A stretch of 64,000 nucleotides of DNA. Origin: Allofournierella massiliensis. Its GTDB lineage: Bacteria > Bacillota > Clostridia > Oscillospirales > Ruminococcaceae. The stretch covers positions 1 to 64,000 of the forward strand of contig NZ_SLUM01000014.1 in assembly GCF_004345265.1 (NCBI RefSeq), in the 5' to 3' direction. Positions 48,292 through 56,981 of the stretch are shown in pieces (positions within the stretch are counted from its first letter, which is position 1; every line of letters begins with the position of its first letter). The notes beneath the pieces are model-generated. The model had not been told where the DNA came from. It made no database searches and saw only the letters and a list, made by a program, of their open reading frames with translations. Both the position numbers and the translations under genes were made by a program.

Positions 48292-48960
48292 TCAGTCCTC
48301 CAGCGGAATCACATCGCAGAATACCGCCTGGGTCTTGGTGCCCAGCTTACGGTCCTTGTGGTAGCGGCCGAACAGCCATTTTTTATACTGAGCCTTGTCC
48401 ATGATCTGGCCGAAGAAGGTGTGCAGCCAGTTGGGCTGGCCCTGCATCAGCTGGGCAAATTCCAGAATTTTCAGGGGTGCATCGTGGGTGAGGATATAAT
48501 CCACCTGCCAGCCGGCGGCTTCCAGATTGTCCGCGCAGGTTTTCAGCTCTTCGCTGGTGGGCAGCTCGGCACGCCACCAGTTGATGCCCTCGTCCCGGTC
48601 CTCCTTGTCCCAGCTTTCGGCCCCGCCGAAGCACAGCAGCTTTTTGCCTTCGATCTCCAGAATACTGCCCCGCTCGATGTAATACAGATTGCCGCCGATG
48701 TGCCGAGCCCGGCCGCCCATGTAGTCCACCTCGGGATATTCCTTCAGCAGGTCAAAATTCTCGTGGCAGCCGTCGATGAACAAAAGCTGGTAGCGGCGCT
48801 TTTGCAGCCATTTCAGCTTTTTCTGTTCCGCCTTGTCGCCGCTCCATAAAAAGCCAAAATCCCCCAGCACGATCAGAGTATCCTGCTTTTTCAGCCGCTT
48901 TATCTCTTTTTCCGAAAAACGTTCCACCTCACCGTGGATATCGCCGGTCACATAAATCAA
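48292..48960 (-). CDS. metallophosphoesterase
   Basis: 222 residues from TTG 48960 (GTG 48981 is an alternative; AAAGGTGGG lies before the TTG). Calcineurin-like motifs in order: YVTGDIHGEVERF (D-x-H), VLGDFGFLW (GD), GCHENFD (G-N/C-H-E) and ILTHDAPLKI, and a late LFGRYHKDR (G-x-H-x). This yields a di-metal phosphoesterase. The motif order and size resemble small protein/nucleotide phosphatases, but substrate is unknown. It is leftward, divergent from dacF, and ends at the 48157-48182 terminator. Confidence 0.82.
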   Translation of the reverse strand: MIYVTGDIHGEVERFSEKEIKRLKKQDTLIVLGDFGFLWSGDKAEQKKLKWLQKRRYQLLFIDGCHENFDLLKEYPEVDYMGGRARHIGGNLYYIERGSILEIEGKKLLCFGGAESWDKEDRDEGINWWRAELPTSEELKTCADNLEAAGWQVDYILTHDAPLKILEFAQLMQGQPNWLHTFFGQIMDKAQYKKWLFGRYHKDRKLGTKTQAVFCDVIPLED

Positions 48961-49015
48961 GCCTTGCCGCCCACCTTTCACCAGAAAAACACTTTATAAA
49001 CCCTGTAAAAAATGC

Positions 49016-49083
49016 TATAATACAAGGTAAATCACTGGGCATTCTGCCCGGGATCAAATCGCTTTTTTCGGGCATTCTGCCCG
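49016..49083 (+). promoter_or_regulatory. dacF upstream region with twin 14-bp palindromes
   Basis: TATAAT at 49016-49021 with a fair -35 TTTATA (48993-48998) 17 bp upstream. Downstream are two identical copies of GGGCATTCTGCCCG (49037-49050 and 49070-49083), 33 bp apart start to start, about three helical turns. Each is itself an inverted repeat (GGGCA-TTC-TGCCC). They look like paired operator sites in the leader, or RNA hairpins; no T run follows. Confidence 0.55.
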
Positions 49084-49172
49084 TTTGTCCCACCGCGTTC
49101 CCCCGCCTTCCGGCGCCGGGTTCGAGCGGTTTCGCACTAAACATTTTAACGCGTTTAAAAGGAAAAGTCCAC

Positions 49173-50543
49173 ATGAAAAAATTTACCGCGCTTTTGCTCG
49201 CTCTGGTTTTTATGGCGGCTGTTTTCGCTTTGCCCGCCGGGGCGGTGGGGTTTGAGCCCCCCTTCGAAATTTCCGGCAAGGCCGCCTACATCGTGAACAC
49301 CGACACCAACATCATCGTATATGAAAAGAACAGCGAGGAATCGCTGCCCGCCGCCAGCACCACCAAGCTGATGACCGCCATTCTGGTGATGGAGCAGTAT
49401 CAGGACCAGCTGGACACCGTGACCGGCGAGTCCTCCGCCTATATTCGGGACACCATCTACACCTTCGGTCTGGAGCACGGCGCCCTGGCCAATGCGGATA
49501 TCCGACTGGGCGAGCCCCACACGCTGCGCAGCCTGCTGTACGCCTGCCTGGTGCCCAGCGCCGCCGATGCCGCCATGATCCTGGCCAGCACAGTGAGCGG
49601 CGGCAACATCGACAACTTCGTTTACATGATGAACAGCAAGGCCAAGGAGATCGGCTGCACCGGTACCACCTTTGTGGACCCGGTGGGCATGAGCATCGAC
49701 AATGTGACCACCGCCCGGGATCTTTACCTGATCTTGCGCTATGCCATGAGCTTTGACGTGCTGCGGGAGATCATGGGCACCGTCAAGTGGGACATGGGCC
49801 AGGATTTCATGCCCAGCCGCTACTCTGCCTCCAACCCCTACAACCTCTACACCACCAATATGATGATCTACGAGGGGCCCGGCGCAGAATATTACCGCAA
49901 ATATACCAAGGGCGGCAAAACCGGCTCGCTGGAGGACTGGCAGAATCTGGCCGCCTGGCACACCAGCCCGGACACCGGCGAGACCTACATCAGCGTAGTG
50001 CTGAACAGCCCGGTCTCCTGCGACCCCTACCCTTACCAGAAGGACCACCCCGCCTCCTACGAGACCGGCCTTTTGATGGACTGGGTGTTTGAGAATTTCG
50101 CCATCCAGCCTGCCATGAAAACCGGCGAACCGCTGGCAGAGGTAAAGGTGAAATATTCCACCGACGCCGATACCGTGATGCTCTTCCCCGCAGATGATAT
50201 GATGACCATCCTGCCCAAGAACACCGACGAGAGTGTGACCCAGAAAACCTTCCAGCTGCCGGAATACGTCACCGCCCCGGTGAAAAAGGGTGATGTGATC
50301 GGCACCGTGACCCTTTCCCTTTCCGGCCAGACCATCGGCGTAGTGGAGCTCACCGCCGACCGGGATCTGGATCGCAACATGCTGCTGTTCACCCTGTCCA
50401 AAATCGGGGAATTCTTCGGCAGCCTGTACTTCAAGGTACTGCTCTGTGTGAGCGCTGTGACCGCCGTTGCCTATGTGCTCCTCTATTACCGTTATCAGGC
50501 CACACGCAAGAGCAACCGCCGGCCCCGCCGCCCCTCGCTGTGA
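49173..50543 (+). CDS. dacF: D-alanyl-D-alanine carboxypeptidase, DacF/PBP5-like
   Basis: 456 residues. Signal peptide (1-~25, FTALLLALVFMAAVFALPAGA), penicillin-binding peptidase S11 domain, C-terminal domain and a final membrane anchor (~425-445, VLLCVSAVTAVAYVLLYYRY) with a basic tail. Catalytic motifs: STTK (62-65), S129-A-A131 in place of SxN, and K249-TG. The SxN asparagine is thus replaced by Ala, which could lower or change activity. It trims the terminal D-Ala of stem peptides. ATG at 49173 follows AAAAGGAAAAG. No terminator separates it from pncB (100 bp). Confidence 0.9.
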   Translation: MKKFTALLLALVFMAAVFALPAGAVGFEPPFEISGKAAYIVNTDTNIIVYEKNSEESLPAASTTKLMTAILVMEQYQDQLDTVTGESSAYIRDTIYTFGLEHGALANADIRLGEPHTLRSLLYACLVPSAADAAMILASTVSGGNIDNFVYMMNSKAKEIGCTGTTFVDPVGMSIDNVTTARDLYLILRYAMSFDVLREIMGTVKWDMGQDFMPSRYSASNPYNLYTTNMMIYEGPGAEYYRKYTKGGKTGSLEDWQNLAAWHTSPDTGETYISVVLNSPVSCDPYPYQKDHPASYETGLLMDWVFENFAIQPAMKTGEPLAEVKVKYSTDADTVMLFPADDMMTILPKNTDESVTQKTFQLPEYVTAPVKKGDVIGTVTLSLSGQTIGVVELTADRDLDRNMLLFTLSKIGEFFGSLYFKVLLCVSAVTAVAYVLLYYRYQATRKSNRRPRRPSL

Positions 50544-50643
50544 CCGCGACCTGTTGTTTCCCGCGCCCTTCGGGTGCTGTGAAGAGCCCTGCCGCCCTTG
50601 CCGCGGCCTGGCCCAAATTCATTTGAGAGAGAGTTGGAGCTTT

Positions 50644-52110
50644 ATGTTGGATGTGAAACGCAACCTGACCACCATCATGGACTTTTATGAGCTCACCATG
50701 GCCGCCGGGTACCTGGAGGAAGGCTACGAGGACAAGATCAGTGTGTTCGATATGTTCTTCCGCAAGATCCCCGACGGAGGCGGCTTTGCCATCATGGCCG
50801 GCCTGGACACCTTCATCGATGCGGTGGAAAACCTGAAATTCACCCAGGAAGACATCGACTACCTGCGTGGCACCGGGGTGTTCAACGAGCGCTTCCTGGA
50901 CTATCTGAGCCACTTTAAGCTGCACTGCAACATCTGGGCCATTCCCGAAGGCACCCCCATCTTCCCCCGCGAGCCCATTGTAACCGTGGAGGGCCCCTCC
51001 ATCGAGTGCCAGCTGCTGGAGACCCTGCTGCTGGTCACCATCAACCACCAGTGCCTGGTGGCCACCAAGGCCAACCGCATCGTGCGCAGCGCCCAGGGCC
51101 GCCCGGTGATGGAGTTCGGCGCCCGCCGGGCTCAGGGCTACGACGCCGCTGTTTACGGCGCCCGCGCCGCCTACATCGGCGGCTGCTCCTCCACCAGCTG
51201 CGTAATGGCTGCCCGTGATTTCGGCATCCCCGCCTCCGGTACCATGGCCCACAGCTGGGTGCAGATGTTCCCCAGCGAATACGAAGCCTTCAAAAAATAT
51301 GCAGAGTTGTATCCCGATTCCTGTGTACTTCTCGTTGACACCTATAACGTGATGAAGAGCGGCGTGCCCAACGCCATCAAGGTGTTCGATGAGGTACTGA
51401 AGCCCCAGGGCAAGCGCCCGGTGGCCATCCGCATCGACTCCGGCGACATTGCCTATCTGTCCAAAAAGGCCCGCAAGGTGCTGGACGCTGCCGGTTACGA
51501 GGACTGCGGCATCTGCGCCTCCAACAGCCTGGACGAATACATCGTGCGGGATCTGATTTTGCAGGAGGCCAAAATCGACAGCTTCGGCATTGGTGAGAAC
51601 CTGATCACCGCCAAGAGCGATCCGGTGTTCGGCGGTGTGTACAAGCTGGCCGCGGTGAAGGACGGCGAGGACTACATCCCCAAGATCAAGGTAAGCGAGA
51701 GCACCGAAAAGCTGACCATTCCCCTGCTGAAAAAGGTGTGGCGCATCTACGACCACTACACCAAAAAGGCCATGGCGGACTATGTGACCGTTTATGACGA
51801 AGAGGTGGAGGTGGGCGACGGCCTGACCCTGTTCGATCCCTTCCAGACCTGGAAGGAGCGCACCTACACCAACTGCTCCGCGGTCTGCCTGACCACCCCC
51901 ATCTACGAGAACGGCAAGCTGGTCTACGAGCGGCCCAACGTGACCCAGATTCGGGAACGCTGCACCGTGCAGCTGGAAAACCTGTGGGAGGAAATGCGCC
52001 GTTTTGAGTATCCCCACAAGTATTATGTGGACCTTTCTCAGAAGCTGTGGGACTGCCAGCACAAGCTGCTCACCGACCTGAGCAAGGTCACCGGAAAATC
52101 GGCGGACTGA
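50644..52110 (+). CDS. pncB: nicotinate phosphoribosyltransferase
   Basis: 488 residues. Start LDVKRNLTTIMDFYELTMAA-GYLEEG is the NAPRTase opening; EFGARRAQGYDAAVYGARAA-YIGGCSSTS, SGTMAHSWVQMFPSEYEAF (phosphorylated His region) and AIRIDSGDIAYLSKKARKVL, GGVYKLAAV complete the family pattern. It makes nicotinate mononucleotide for NAD salvage. GGAG lies 7 bases before the ATG at 50644; the open frame upstream overlaps no known domain. A terminator (52130-52167) follows directly. Confidence 0.95.
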   Translation: MLDVKRNLTTIMDFYELTMAAGYLEEGYEDKISVFDMFFRKIPDGGGFAIMAGLDTFIDAVENLKFTQEDIDYLRGTGVFNERFLDYLSHFKLHCNIWAIPEGTPIFPREPIVTVEGPSIECQLLETLLLVTINHQCLVATKANRIVRSAQGRPVMEFGARRAQGYDAAVYGARAAYIGGCSSTSCVMAARDFGIPASGTMAHSWVQMFPSEYEAFKKYAELYPDSCVLLVDTYNVMKSGVPNAIKVFDEVLKPQGKRPVAIRIDSGDIAYLSKKARKVLDAAGYEDCGICASNSLDEYIVRDLILQEAKIDSFGIGENLITAKSDPVFGGVYKLAAVKDGEDYIPKIKVSESTEKLTIPLLKKVWRIYDHYTKKAMADYVTVYDEEVEVGDGLTLFDPFQTWKERTYTNCSAVCLTTPIYENGKLVYERPNVTQIRERCTVQLENLWEEMRRFEYPHKYYVDLSQKLWDCQHKLLTDLSKVTGKSAD

Positions 52111-52129
52111 TTTTTCATAAATAAAACAG

Positions 52130-52167
52130 CATCACCCGGGGAACACTATTCCCCGGGTGATGTTTTT
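52130..52167 (+). terminator. terminator of pncB, abutting the next start codon
   Basis: CATCACCCGGGGAA-CACTA-TTCCCCGGGTGATG, a 14-bp perfect stem, then TTTTT and at once the ATG at 52168. The GGGTGATG arm would also be the ribosome binding site of the next gene. Confidence 0.85.
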
Positions 52168-52560
52168 ATGCTGCGAAACACAACGTTGTTCTTTGTGGGA
52201 GCCTTCGGCTACGGGCAGATTGAACTGCTCTACCGGGGCTATACCCACTGGACCATGCTGGCCGCAGGCGGGGTGATCCTGCTGGTGCTCCGCGGCCTGG
52301 ACTGTGTCCTTCCCCGCCGGGTGCCGCTGCTGGCCCGCTGCGCTGTGGGCTCAGGCTGCACCACCGGCCTGGAGCTGGCCATGGGGCTTATCTGCAATCG
52401 GATGCTGGGCATGGGCATCTGGGATTACTCCGACCGGTGGGGCAACCTGTGGGGCCAGATCTGCCCCCGATTCAGCTTCTACTGGTTTCTGCTGTGCATT
52501 CCGGTCTTTGTCTGCTTCGCCTGTGCAGACCGGCTGCGCGCAGCCCTTCGTCCCGCCTGA
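52168..52560 (+). CDS. CmpB-like small membrane protein (putative ABC-transporter type IV family)
   Basis: 130 residues with four membrane helices. GYGQIELLYRGYTHWTMLAAGG and GLELAMGLICNRMLGMGIWDYSDRWGNLWGQI match the conserved core of the ABC_trans_CmpB family (E-x-x-x-R-G-x-x-H-W and W-D-Y-S). Function unknown in spite of the family name. The start abuts the pncB terminator, so the site is hidden in a hairpin unless a separate promoter or read-through exposes it; in-frame alternatives (GTG 52195) have no better site. Confidence 0.75.
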   Translation: MLRNTTLFFVGAFGYGQIELLYRGYTHWTMLAAGGVILLVLRGLDCVLPRRVPLLARCAVGSGCTTGLELAMGLICNRMLGMGIWDYSDRWGNLWGQICPRFSFYWFLLCIPVFVCFACADRLRAALRPA

Positions 52561-52584
52561 GATTTCCCTGTCGCCCGCATATAC

Positions 52585-52627
52585 AAAAAGCCTGCCGCCG
52601 TGGAGTTTTCCACGGCGGCAGGCTTTT
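52585..52627. terminator. bidirectional terminator
   Basis: AAAAAGCCTGCCGCCGTGGA-GTTT-TCCACGGCGGCAGGCTTTTT: 20-bp stem, between convergent genes. Confidence 0.92.
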
Positions 52628-52655
52628 TCTGTTGAAAATCCGTCTGTATTTTTCC

Positions 52656-54347
52656 TCAGGGCTCCATCTCCAGCACCACGGCCTGCCAGGGCTGAGCGGC
52701 AAACCGGTCGAAGCCCGGCTGCGGGCCGCCTTCCTGATTGTTGAGCAGTACCTGACGGATGATCCCCGGCAGCGCCAGACTGCGGGGCAGCTCACTCAGG
52801 TTGCAGACCACCAGCAGCGTTTTTCCGCCGCCGGTGCGCCGGTAGGCCATCAGGCCCTCCTCTTCCTCCAGCACCGGCTCACAGTCGCCCCACACCAGCG
52901 CTTCCTCCCACTGAGGGTCTTTGCGCAGGGCCAGCAGCTTTTTGTACCAGTTCAGTACCGAATCCGGCCGGGCCTGCTGCTTCTCGGCGTTGATGCGGGT
53001 GTAGTTGGGGTTCACACGAATCCAGGGCGTTCCGATGGTAAACCCGGCATTGGGGCCACCAGTCCACTGCACGGGCGTGCGGGCATTGTCCCGGCTGTAA
53101 TGGGCGCAGGCAGCCAGCGCCTCGGCTTCGCTCAGGCCCAGATCCAGGCAGGCGGCATACTCGCCATGGCTGCTCACATCGTCCATATCCCCGATGCTCT
53201 CAAACCGGGTATTGGTCATGCCCAGCTCCTGCCCCTGATACAAAAACGGAATCCCCCGCAGCAGCACGCTGGCGGTGGCAAGGCAGGTCTTGGCCTGTTC
53301 GTTTTCCTCCTCGCCTTGGGGCAGGTAATGGCTCACGCCCCGGGGCTCGTCGTGGTTTTCGATGATGTTGGCCAGAAAACCCACGCCCGCCGCCTGCCGC
53401 TGGGAGGCAAAGCAGGCGTCCCGGTACTGGGTAGTGGTGGGCTGTTTTGCCCTTGCCCAGCCCTGCGCATCCTTCCCCAGGCAGGTGGGCGCGAAGTCGA
53501 ACATGGTGGAGAAGTGCCCCTCCGGGCCGATGAACTCCGCCAGCCGGGCGGGGTCGGTGTCGAACACTTCGCCCACCGTGAAGGCCTTGTGGGGTGCGAA
53601 GGTCTCCCGCTTCATCTCTTCCAGAAACGCCCCCAGCCCCTCGGCCACGCCGGGCTCGGTGAGCATCCTGCGGCAATCGGAAAGGCCGTCCGGCCGGTCT
53701 GCCGGGTAATCCCGGAAGGCCAGATCCTTTTTGATGTTCACAATGGCGTCGATGCGGAAGCCCGCCACGCCCTTGTCCAGCCACCAGTTGATCATGCTGT
53801 AAATTTCCCGACGCAGGGCCGGGTTCTCCCAGTTCAGATCCGGTTGCTTTTTATGGAAGAGATGCAGATAGTACAGATCCGTCTGGCCGGGCACAAGGCT
53901 CCACACGCTGCCGCCGAAGTATCCCCGCCAGTTGCAGGGCGGCTTGCCGTTTTTGCCCTTGCGGAAGTAGAAATACTGCCCATAAGGGCCTTCCGGATCC
54001 GCCACGGCCTTCCGGAACCAGATGTGCTCATCCGAGCAGTGGTTCACCACCAGATCCATCACCAGTCGGATGTCCCGTTTTTTGGCTTCCTCCAGCAGAT
54101 GGTCCATGTCCTCCATGGTACCGAAGCGCGGGTCGATGGCCTGATAATCCGAGATATCGTAGCCCTGATCCGCCAGCGGGCTCTGGTACACCGGTGACAG
54201 CCAGATGATGTCCACACCCAGCTCCTTCAGATAATCCAGTTTCGCGGTGATGCCGGGCAGATCGCCCACGCCGTCGCCGTTGGAATCGTAAAAGCTTTTC
54301 GGCCAAATCTGATAGGCCGCCTTGTTGTGCCACCATTGCCGTTCCAT
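52656..54347 (-). CDS. GH13 alpha-glucosidase (oligo-1,6-glucosidase/trehalose-6-phosphate hydrolase type)
   Basis: 563 residues. The opening WWHNKAAYQIWPKSFYDSNG-DGVGDLPGI and the calcium-like loop DSNGDGVGD are typical of GH13_31. Catalytic residues: nucleophile Asp in FRIDAIVNI (~200), acid/base Glu in FTVGEVFDTD (~258), Asp in IIENHDEPR (~330); VMDLVVNHCSDEH is region I. Valine in the VVNH motif is the alpha-1,6-type mark. Intracellular, it would split isomaltose- or trehalose-6-P-like oligosaccharides. AAGGAG precedes the ATG. Single gene. Confidence 0.92.
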   Translation of the reverse strand: MERQWWHNKAAYQIWPKSFYDSNGDGVGDLPGITAKLDYLKELGVDIIWLSPVYQSPLADQGYDISDYQAIDPRFGTMEDMDHLLEEAKKRDIRLVMDLVVNHCSDEHIWFRKAVADPEGPYGQYFYFRKGKNGKPPCNWRGYFGGSVWSLVPGQTDLYYLHLFHKKQPDLNWENPALRREIYSMINWWLDKGVAGFRIDAIVNIKKDLAFRDYPADRPDGLSDCRRMLTEPGVAEGLGAFLEEMKRETFAPHKAFTVGEVFDTDPARLAEFIGPEGHFSTMFDFAPTCLGKDAQGWARAKQPTTTQYRDACFASQRQAAGVGFLANIIENHDEPRGVSHYLPQGEEENEQAKTCLATASVLLRGIPFLYQGQELGMTNTRFESIGDMDDVSSHGEYAACLDLGLSEAEALAACAHYSRDNARTPVQWTGGPNAGFTIGTPWIRVNPNYTRINAEKQQARPDSVLNWYKKLLALRKDPQWEEALVWGDCEPVLEEEEGLMAYRRTGGGKTLLVVCNLSELPRSLALPGIIRQVLLNNQEGGPQPGFDRFAAQPWQAVVLEMEP

Positions 54348-54454
54348 GGTTTCTGCACGCTCCTTTTTCTGGAATCGTTTTCAGGCCCATTATAAACAGC
54401 AGCGGCAACCTTTGCAAGCCCTTTGTCCGTTTCCGGTAAATTTCCGGGAACAGC

Positions 54455-56275
54455 TTATTCCACGGTTACGCTCTTGGCCAGATTACGGGGCTTATCCACG
54501 TCGCAGCCCCGCAGAACGCTCATATAATAGGCGAACAGCTGCAGCGGCACGATCATCAAAAGCGGCATGAACACGCTTTCCAGCCGGGGCAGGCGCACCA
54601 CATAGTCCGCCGCACCCTCAGGCACCGTCGCTTCCTCCTTGCACAGCAGGATCACCCGTGCGCCCCGTGTTTTGACCTCTTTCACGTTGCTCAACGTTTT
54701 TTCAAACACATCGTCCTGAGTGGCCAGCGCAATCACCGGGGTACCCTCGGTAACCAGCGAAATGGTGCCGTGCTTCAGCTCACCGGCCGCGTAAGCCTCG
54801 CTGTGCACATAACTGATCTCCTTCAGCTTCAGGCTGCCCTCCAGCGACAGCGAATAGTCAAACCCCCGGCCCATGAAGAACAGGTCGCTGCTGTTCATGA
54901 ACTGGCTGGCCAGATACTGGATCTGATCGCAGTTTTCCAGCAGCGGCTTCTGCAACGCGGGGGCTTTTTGCAGCTGCTCGGTCAGATAGCCCACCTCGTG
55001 CTCGTCCAGAGTACCCCGGGCCAGTGCCAGCCGCAGCGCCAGCAGATACATCACCGCCAGCTGCACACTGTATGCCTTGGTGCTGGCCACCGCGATCTCC
55101 GGCCCGGCGTGGGTGTAGATTGTCCAGTCTGCTGCGCGGGCGATGGAGGACCCCACCACGTTGACCACCGCCAGCGTTCTGGCGCCCTTTTCCTTCGCCA
55201 GCTTCAGGGCCGCCAGCGTATCCAGCGTTTCGCCGCTCTGGCTGATGATGACCACCAGATCCCCCGGATGCAGAATGGGGTCGCTGTAACGGAATTCACT
55301 GGCAATCTGGGTGAAGGCAGGCAGCCGGGCCATCTTTTCAATGGCGGTGCGACCCACCATACCCGCATGCATGGCGGTGCCGCAGCCCACGATGTGAATG
55401 CCGGTCAGCCCTTTCAGATATTCGTCGGTCAGGCCGCACTCGCTCAAATCCGGCAGGCCGCCCTTGATACGGGGACCGATGGTAGCCTGCAATGCCGCCT
55501 GCTGCTCGTAAATTTCCTTGAGCATGAAATGGGGATAGCCGCCCTTTTCCGCGGCCTCCATTTCCCACTGAGCTTCCATCCGGGGGCGCTCCACCGGCTG
55601 ACCCAGCCGGTCAAACAGGCGGATGCTGTCCGGCTTCAGCTCCACCATATCGCCCTCCTCCAGCGCGATGTAGGTGCGGGTATGCCGCAGCAGAGCCGGA
55701 ATGTCACTGGCCAGAAAGTTCTCTCCCTCGCCGCAGCCCACGATGAGCGGGCTGTCCTTCCGTGCGCCGTAGATCACACCCGGCCGGTCCCGGAACAGAA
55801 TGGCAAGGCCATAGCTGCCCCGCACCTGAGCCAGCGTGCGGCGCATGGCATCCAGCGGGTCGCCCTGATAGTTGTGATCCATCAGCTTGACCAGCACCTC
55901 GCTGTCGGTCTCACTGCAGAATTCGTACCCTTTGCGGACCAGATATTCCCGCAGCTGGGCGTAGTTTTCGATGATGCCGTTGTGGACCAGACTTACCCGG
56001 GCTGCCGAGAGGGGGTGGCTGTTCACATCGCTGGGCGCACCATGGGTGGCCCAGCGGGTATGGCCGATGCCACAGCCGCTGTCCGGCAGATGCAGCCCGG
56101 CCAGCTTTTCCTCCAGTGCACTCAGCCGACCCTGTGCCTTCGCCACCCGGATGCCATCCGGATAGCTCAACGCCACACCTGCCGAGTCATAGCCCCGGTA
56201 TTCCAGTTTATGCAGCCCTTCCAGCAGAACGTCCAGACTGCCGGCCTTTCCCGAATATCCAACGATGCCGCACAT
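54455..56275 (-). CDS. glmS: glutamine-fructose-6-phosphate aminotransferase
   Basis: 606 residues. MCGIVGYSG carries the N-terminal nucleophile Cys2 of the glutaminase domain; GIGHTRWATHGAPSDVNSHP and YGLAILFRDRPGVIYGAR are family-standard. Two SIS domains follow (IVGCGTAMHAGMVGRT, VVIISQSGETLDTLAALKLA, FMGRGFDYSLSLEGSLKLKE), ending DKPRNLAKSVTVE. It makes glucosamine-6-phosphate for peptidoglycan. ATG at 56275 has GGGAGG; the frame upstream to 56398 lies in the promoter. The leader is only ~60 bases, too short for a glmS ribozyme. Confidence 0.97.
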   Translation of the reverse strand: MCGIVGYSGKAGSLDVLLEGLHKLEYRGYDSAGVALSYPDGIRVAKAQGRLSALEEKLAGLHLPDSGCGIGHTRWATHGAPSDVNSHPLSAARVSLVHNGIIENYAQLREYLVRKGYEFCSETDSEVLVKLMDHNYQGDPLDAMRRTLAQVRGSYGLAILFRDRPGVIYGARKDSPLIVGCGEGENFLASDIPALLRHTRTYIALEEGDMVELKPDSIRLFDRLGQPVERPRMEAQWEMEAAEKGGYPHFMLKEIYEQQAALQATIGPRIKGGLPDLSECGLTDEYLKGLTGIHIVGCGTAMHAGMVGRTAIEKMARLPAFTQIASEFRYSDPILHPGDLVVIISQSGETLDTLAALKLAKEKGARTLAVVNVVGSSIARAADWTIYTHAGPEIAVASTKAYSVQLAVMYLLALRLALARGTLDEHEVGYLTEQLQKAPALQKPLLENCDQIQYLASQFMNSSDLFFMGRGFDYSLSLEGSLKLKEISYVHSEAYAAGELKHGTISLVTEGTPVIALATQDDVFEKTLSNVKEVKTRGARVILLCKEEATVPEGAADYVVRLPRLESVFMPLLMIVPLQLFAYYMSVLRGCDVDKPRNLAKSVTVE

Positions 56276-56338
56276 GGCAATCGCCTCCCTATGCTGAAAA
56301 TATAAATTTTGCGCACGTTTTTGCAAAACATGTGAATC

Positions 56339-56367
56339 AGTATAGCATACGCGCATCATATTTTCAA
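56339..56367 (-). promoter_or_regulatory. glmS promoter
   Basis: Minus strand TTGAAA (56367-56362), 17 bases, TATACT (56344-56339). Confidence 0.75.
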
Positions 56368-56454
56368 TTTTATCCGCAAATTTTATATTTTCATACACAA
56401 GTTTTCGACGCAGCCGCCCGCCCCTTGGGCATTATCCCCGCAAAAAAGCAAAAC

Positions 56455-56483
56455 AAAAGCCGCCGCCCAAAACGGGCGGCGGC
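56455..56483 (-). terminator. terminator of the rplJ-rplL operon
   Basis: Minus strand GCCGCCGCCC-GTTTT-GGGCGGCGGC then TTTTGTTTTG. Confidence 0.88.
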
Positions 56484-56516
56484 CTTGCAGATGCTCAATC
56501 AGGCAAGAAGCAGAAC

Positions 56517-56891
56517 TTACTTCAGCTCGATCTTGGCGCCGGCTTCTTCCAGCTTCTTCTTCATTTCCTCGGCGTCAGCCTTGGAAGCAGCTTCCTTCAG
56601 GGTCTTGGGAGCGTTGTCAACCAGCTCCTTGGCCTCCTTCAGGCCCAGACCGGTAGCTTCCTTAACAGCCTTGATAACGGCCATCTTGTTGGCGCCAACC
56701 TCAGCCAGCACAACGTCGAACTCGGTCTTCTCCTCAGCAGCGGGAGCAGCAGCGCCAGCAGCAGCGGGAGCAGCAGCAGCCACGGCGGAAACGCCGAACT
56801 CTTCGCAGTAGGTGTCGATCAGTTCCTTCAGCTCCAGAACGGTCAGCTCTTTAACAGCGTCAATGATTTTGGTGATTTTCTCAGAAGCCAT
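56517..56891 (-). CDS. rplL: 50S ribosomal protein L7/L12
   Basis: 124 residues. N-terminal dimerisation helices ([20 protein letters not shown]), the Ala/Pro/Gly hinge ([16 protein letters not shown]) and the C-terminal factor-binding domain ([38 protein letters not shown]). It recruits translation GTPases at the ribosome stalk. GGAGG is 9 bases before ATG 56891; an ATG 6 bp earlier is too close to it. It follows rplJ and shares its L10-leader transcript. Confidence 0.98.
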   Translation of the reverse strand: MASEKITKIIDAVKELTVLELKELIDTYCEEFGVSAVAAAAPAAAGAAAPAAEEKTEFDVVLAEVGANKMAVIKAVKEATGLGLKEAKELVDNAPKTLKEAASKADAEEMKKKLEEAGAKIELK

Positions 56892-56981
56892 TGTCATATA
56901 CCTCCAATGTACTCAATTTTAAAATGATGTTCGTTCAGCGGCAGCGCTTATGCGCACCGCCCGGACGGGAAATTGCGTAAC

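Noticed and set aside
49037-49083. Twin GGGCATTCTGCCCG copies as a CRISPR array.
   Set aside because: Only two short palindromic copies with a 19-base gap and no cas genes.
56276-56338. Possible glmS ribozyme leader.
   Set aside because: The transcript leader is only about 60 bases, with no room for the ~150-base ribozyme core.
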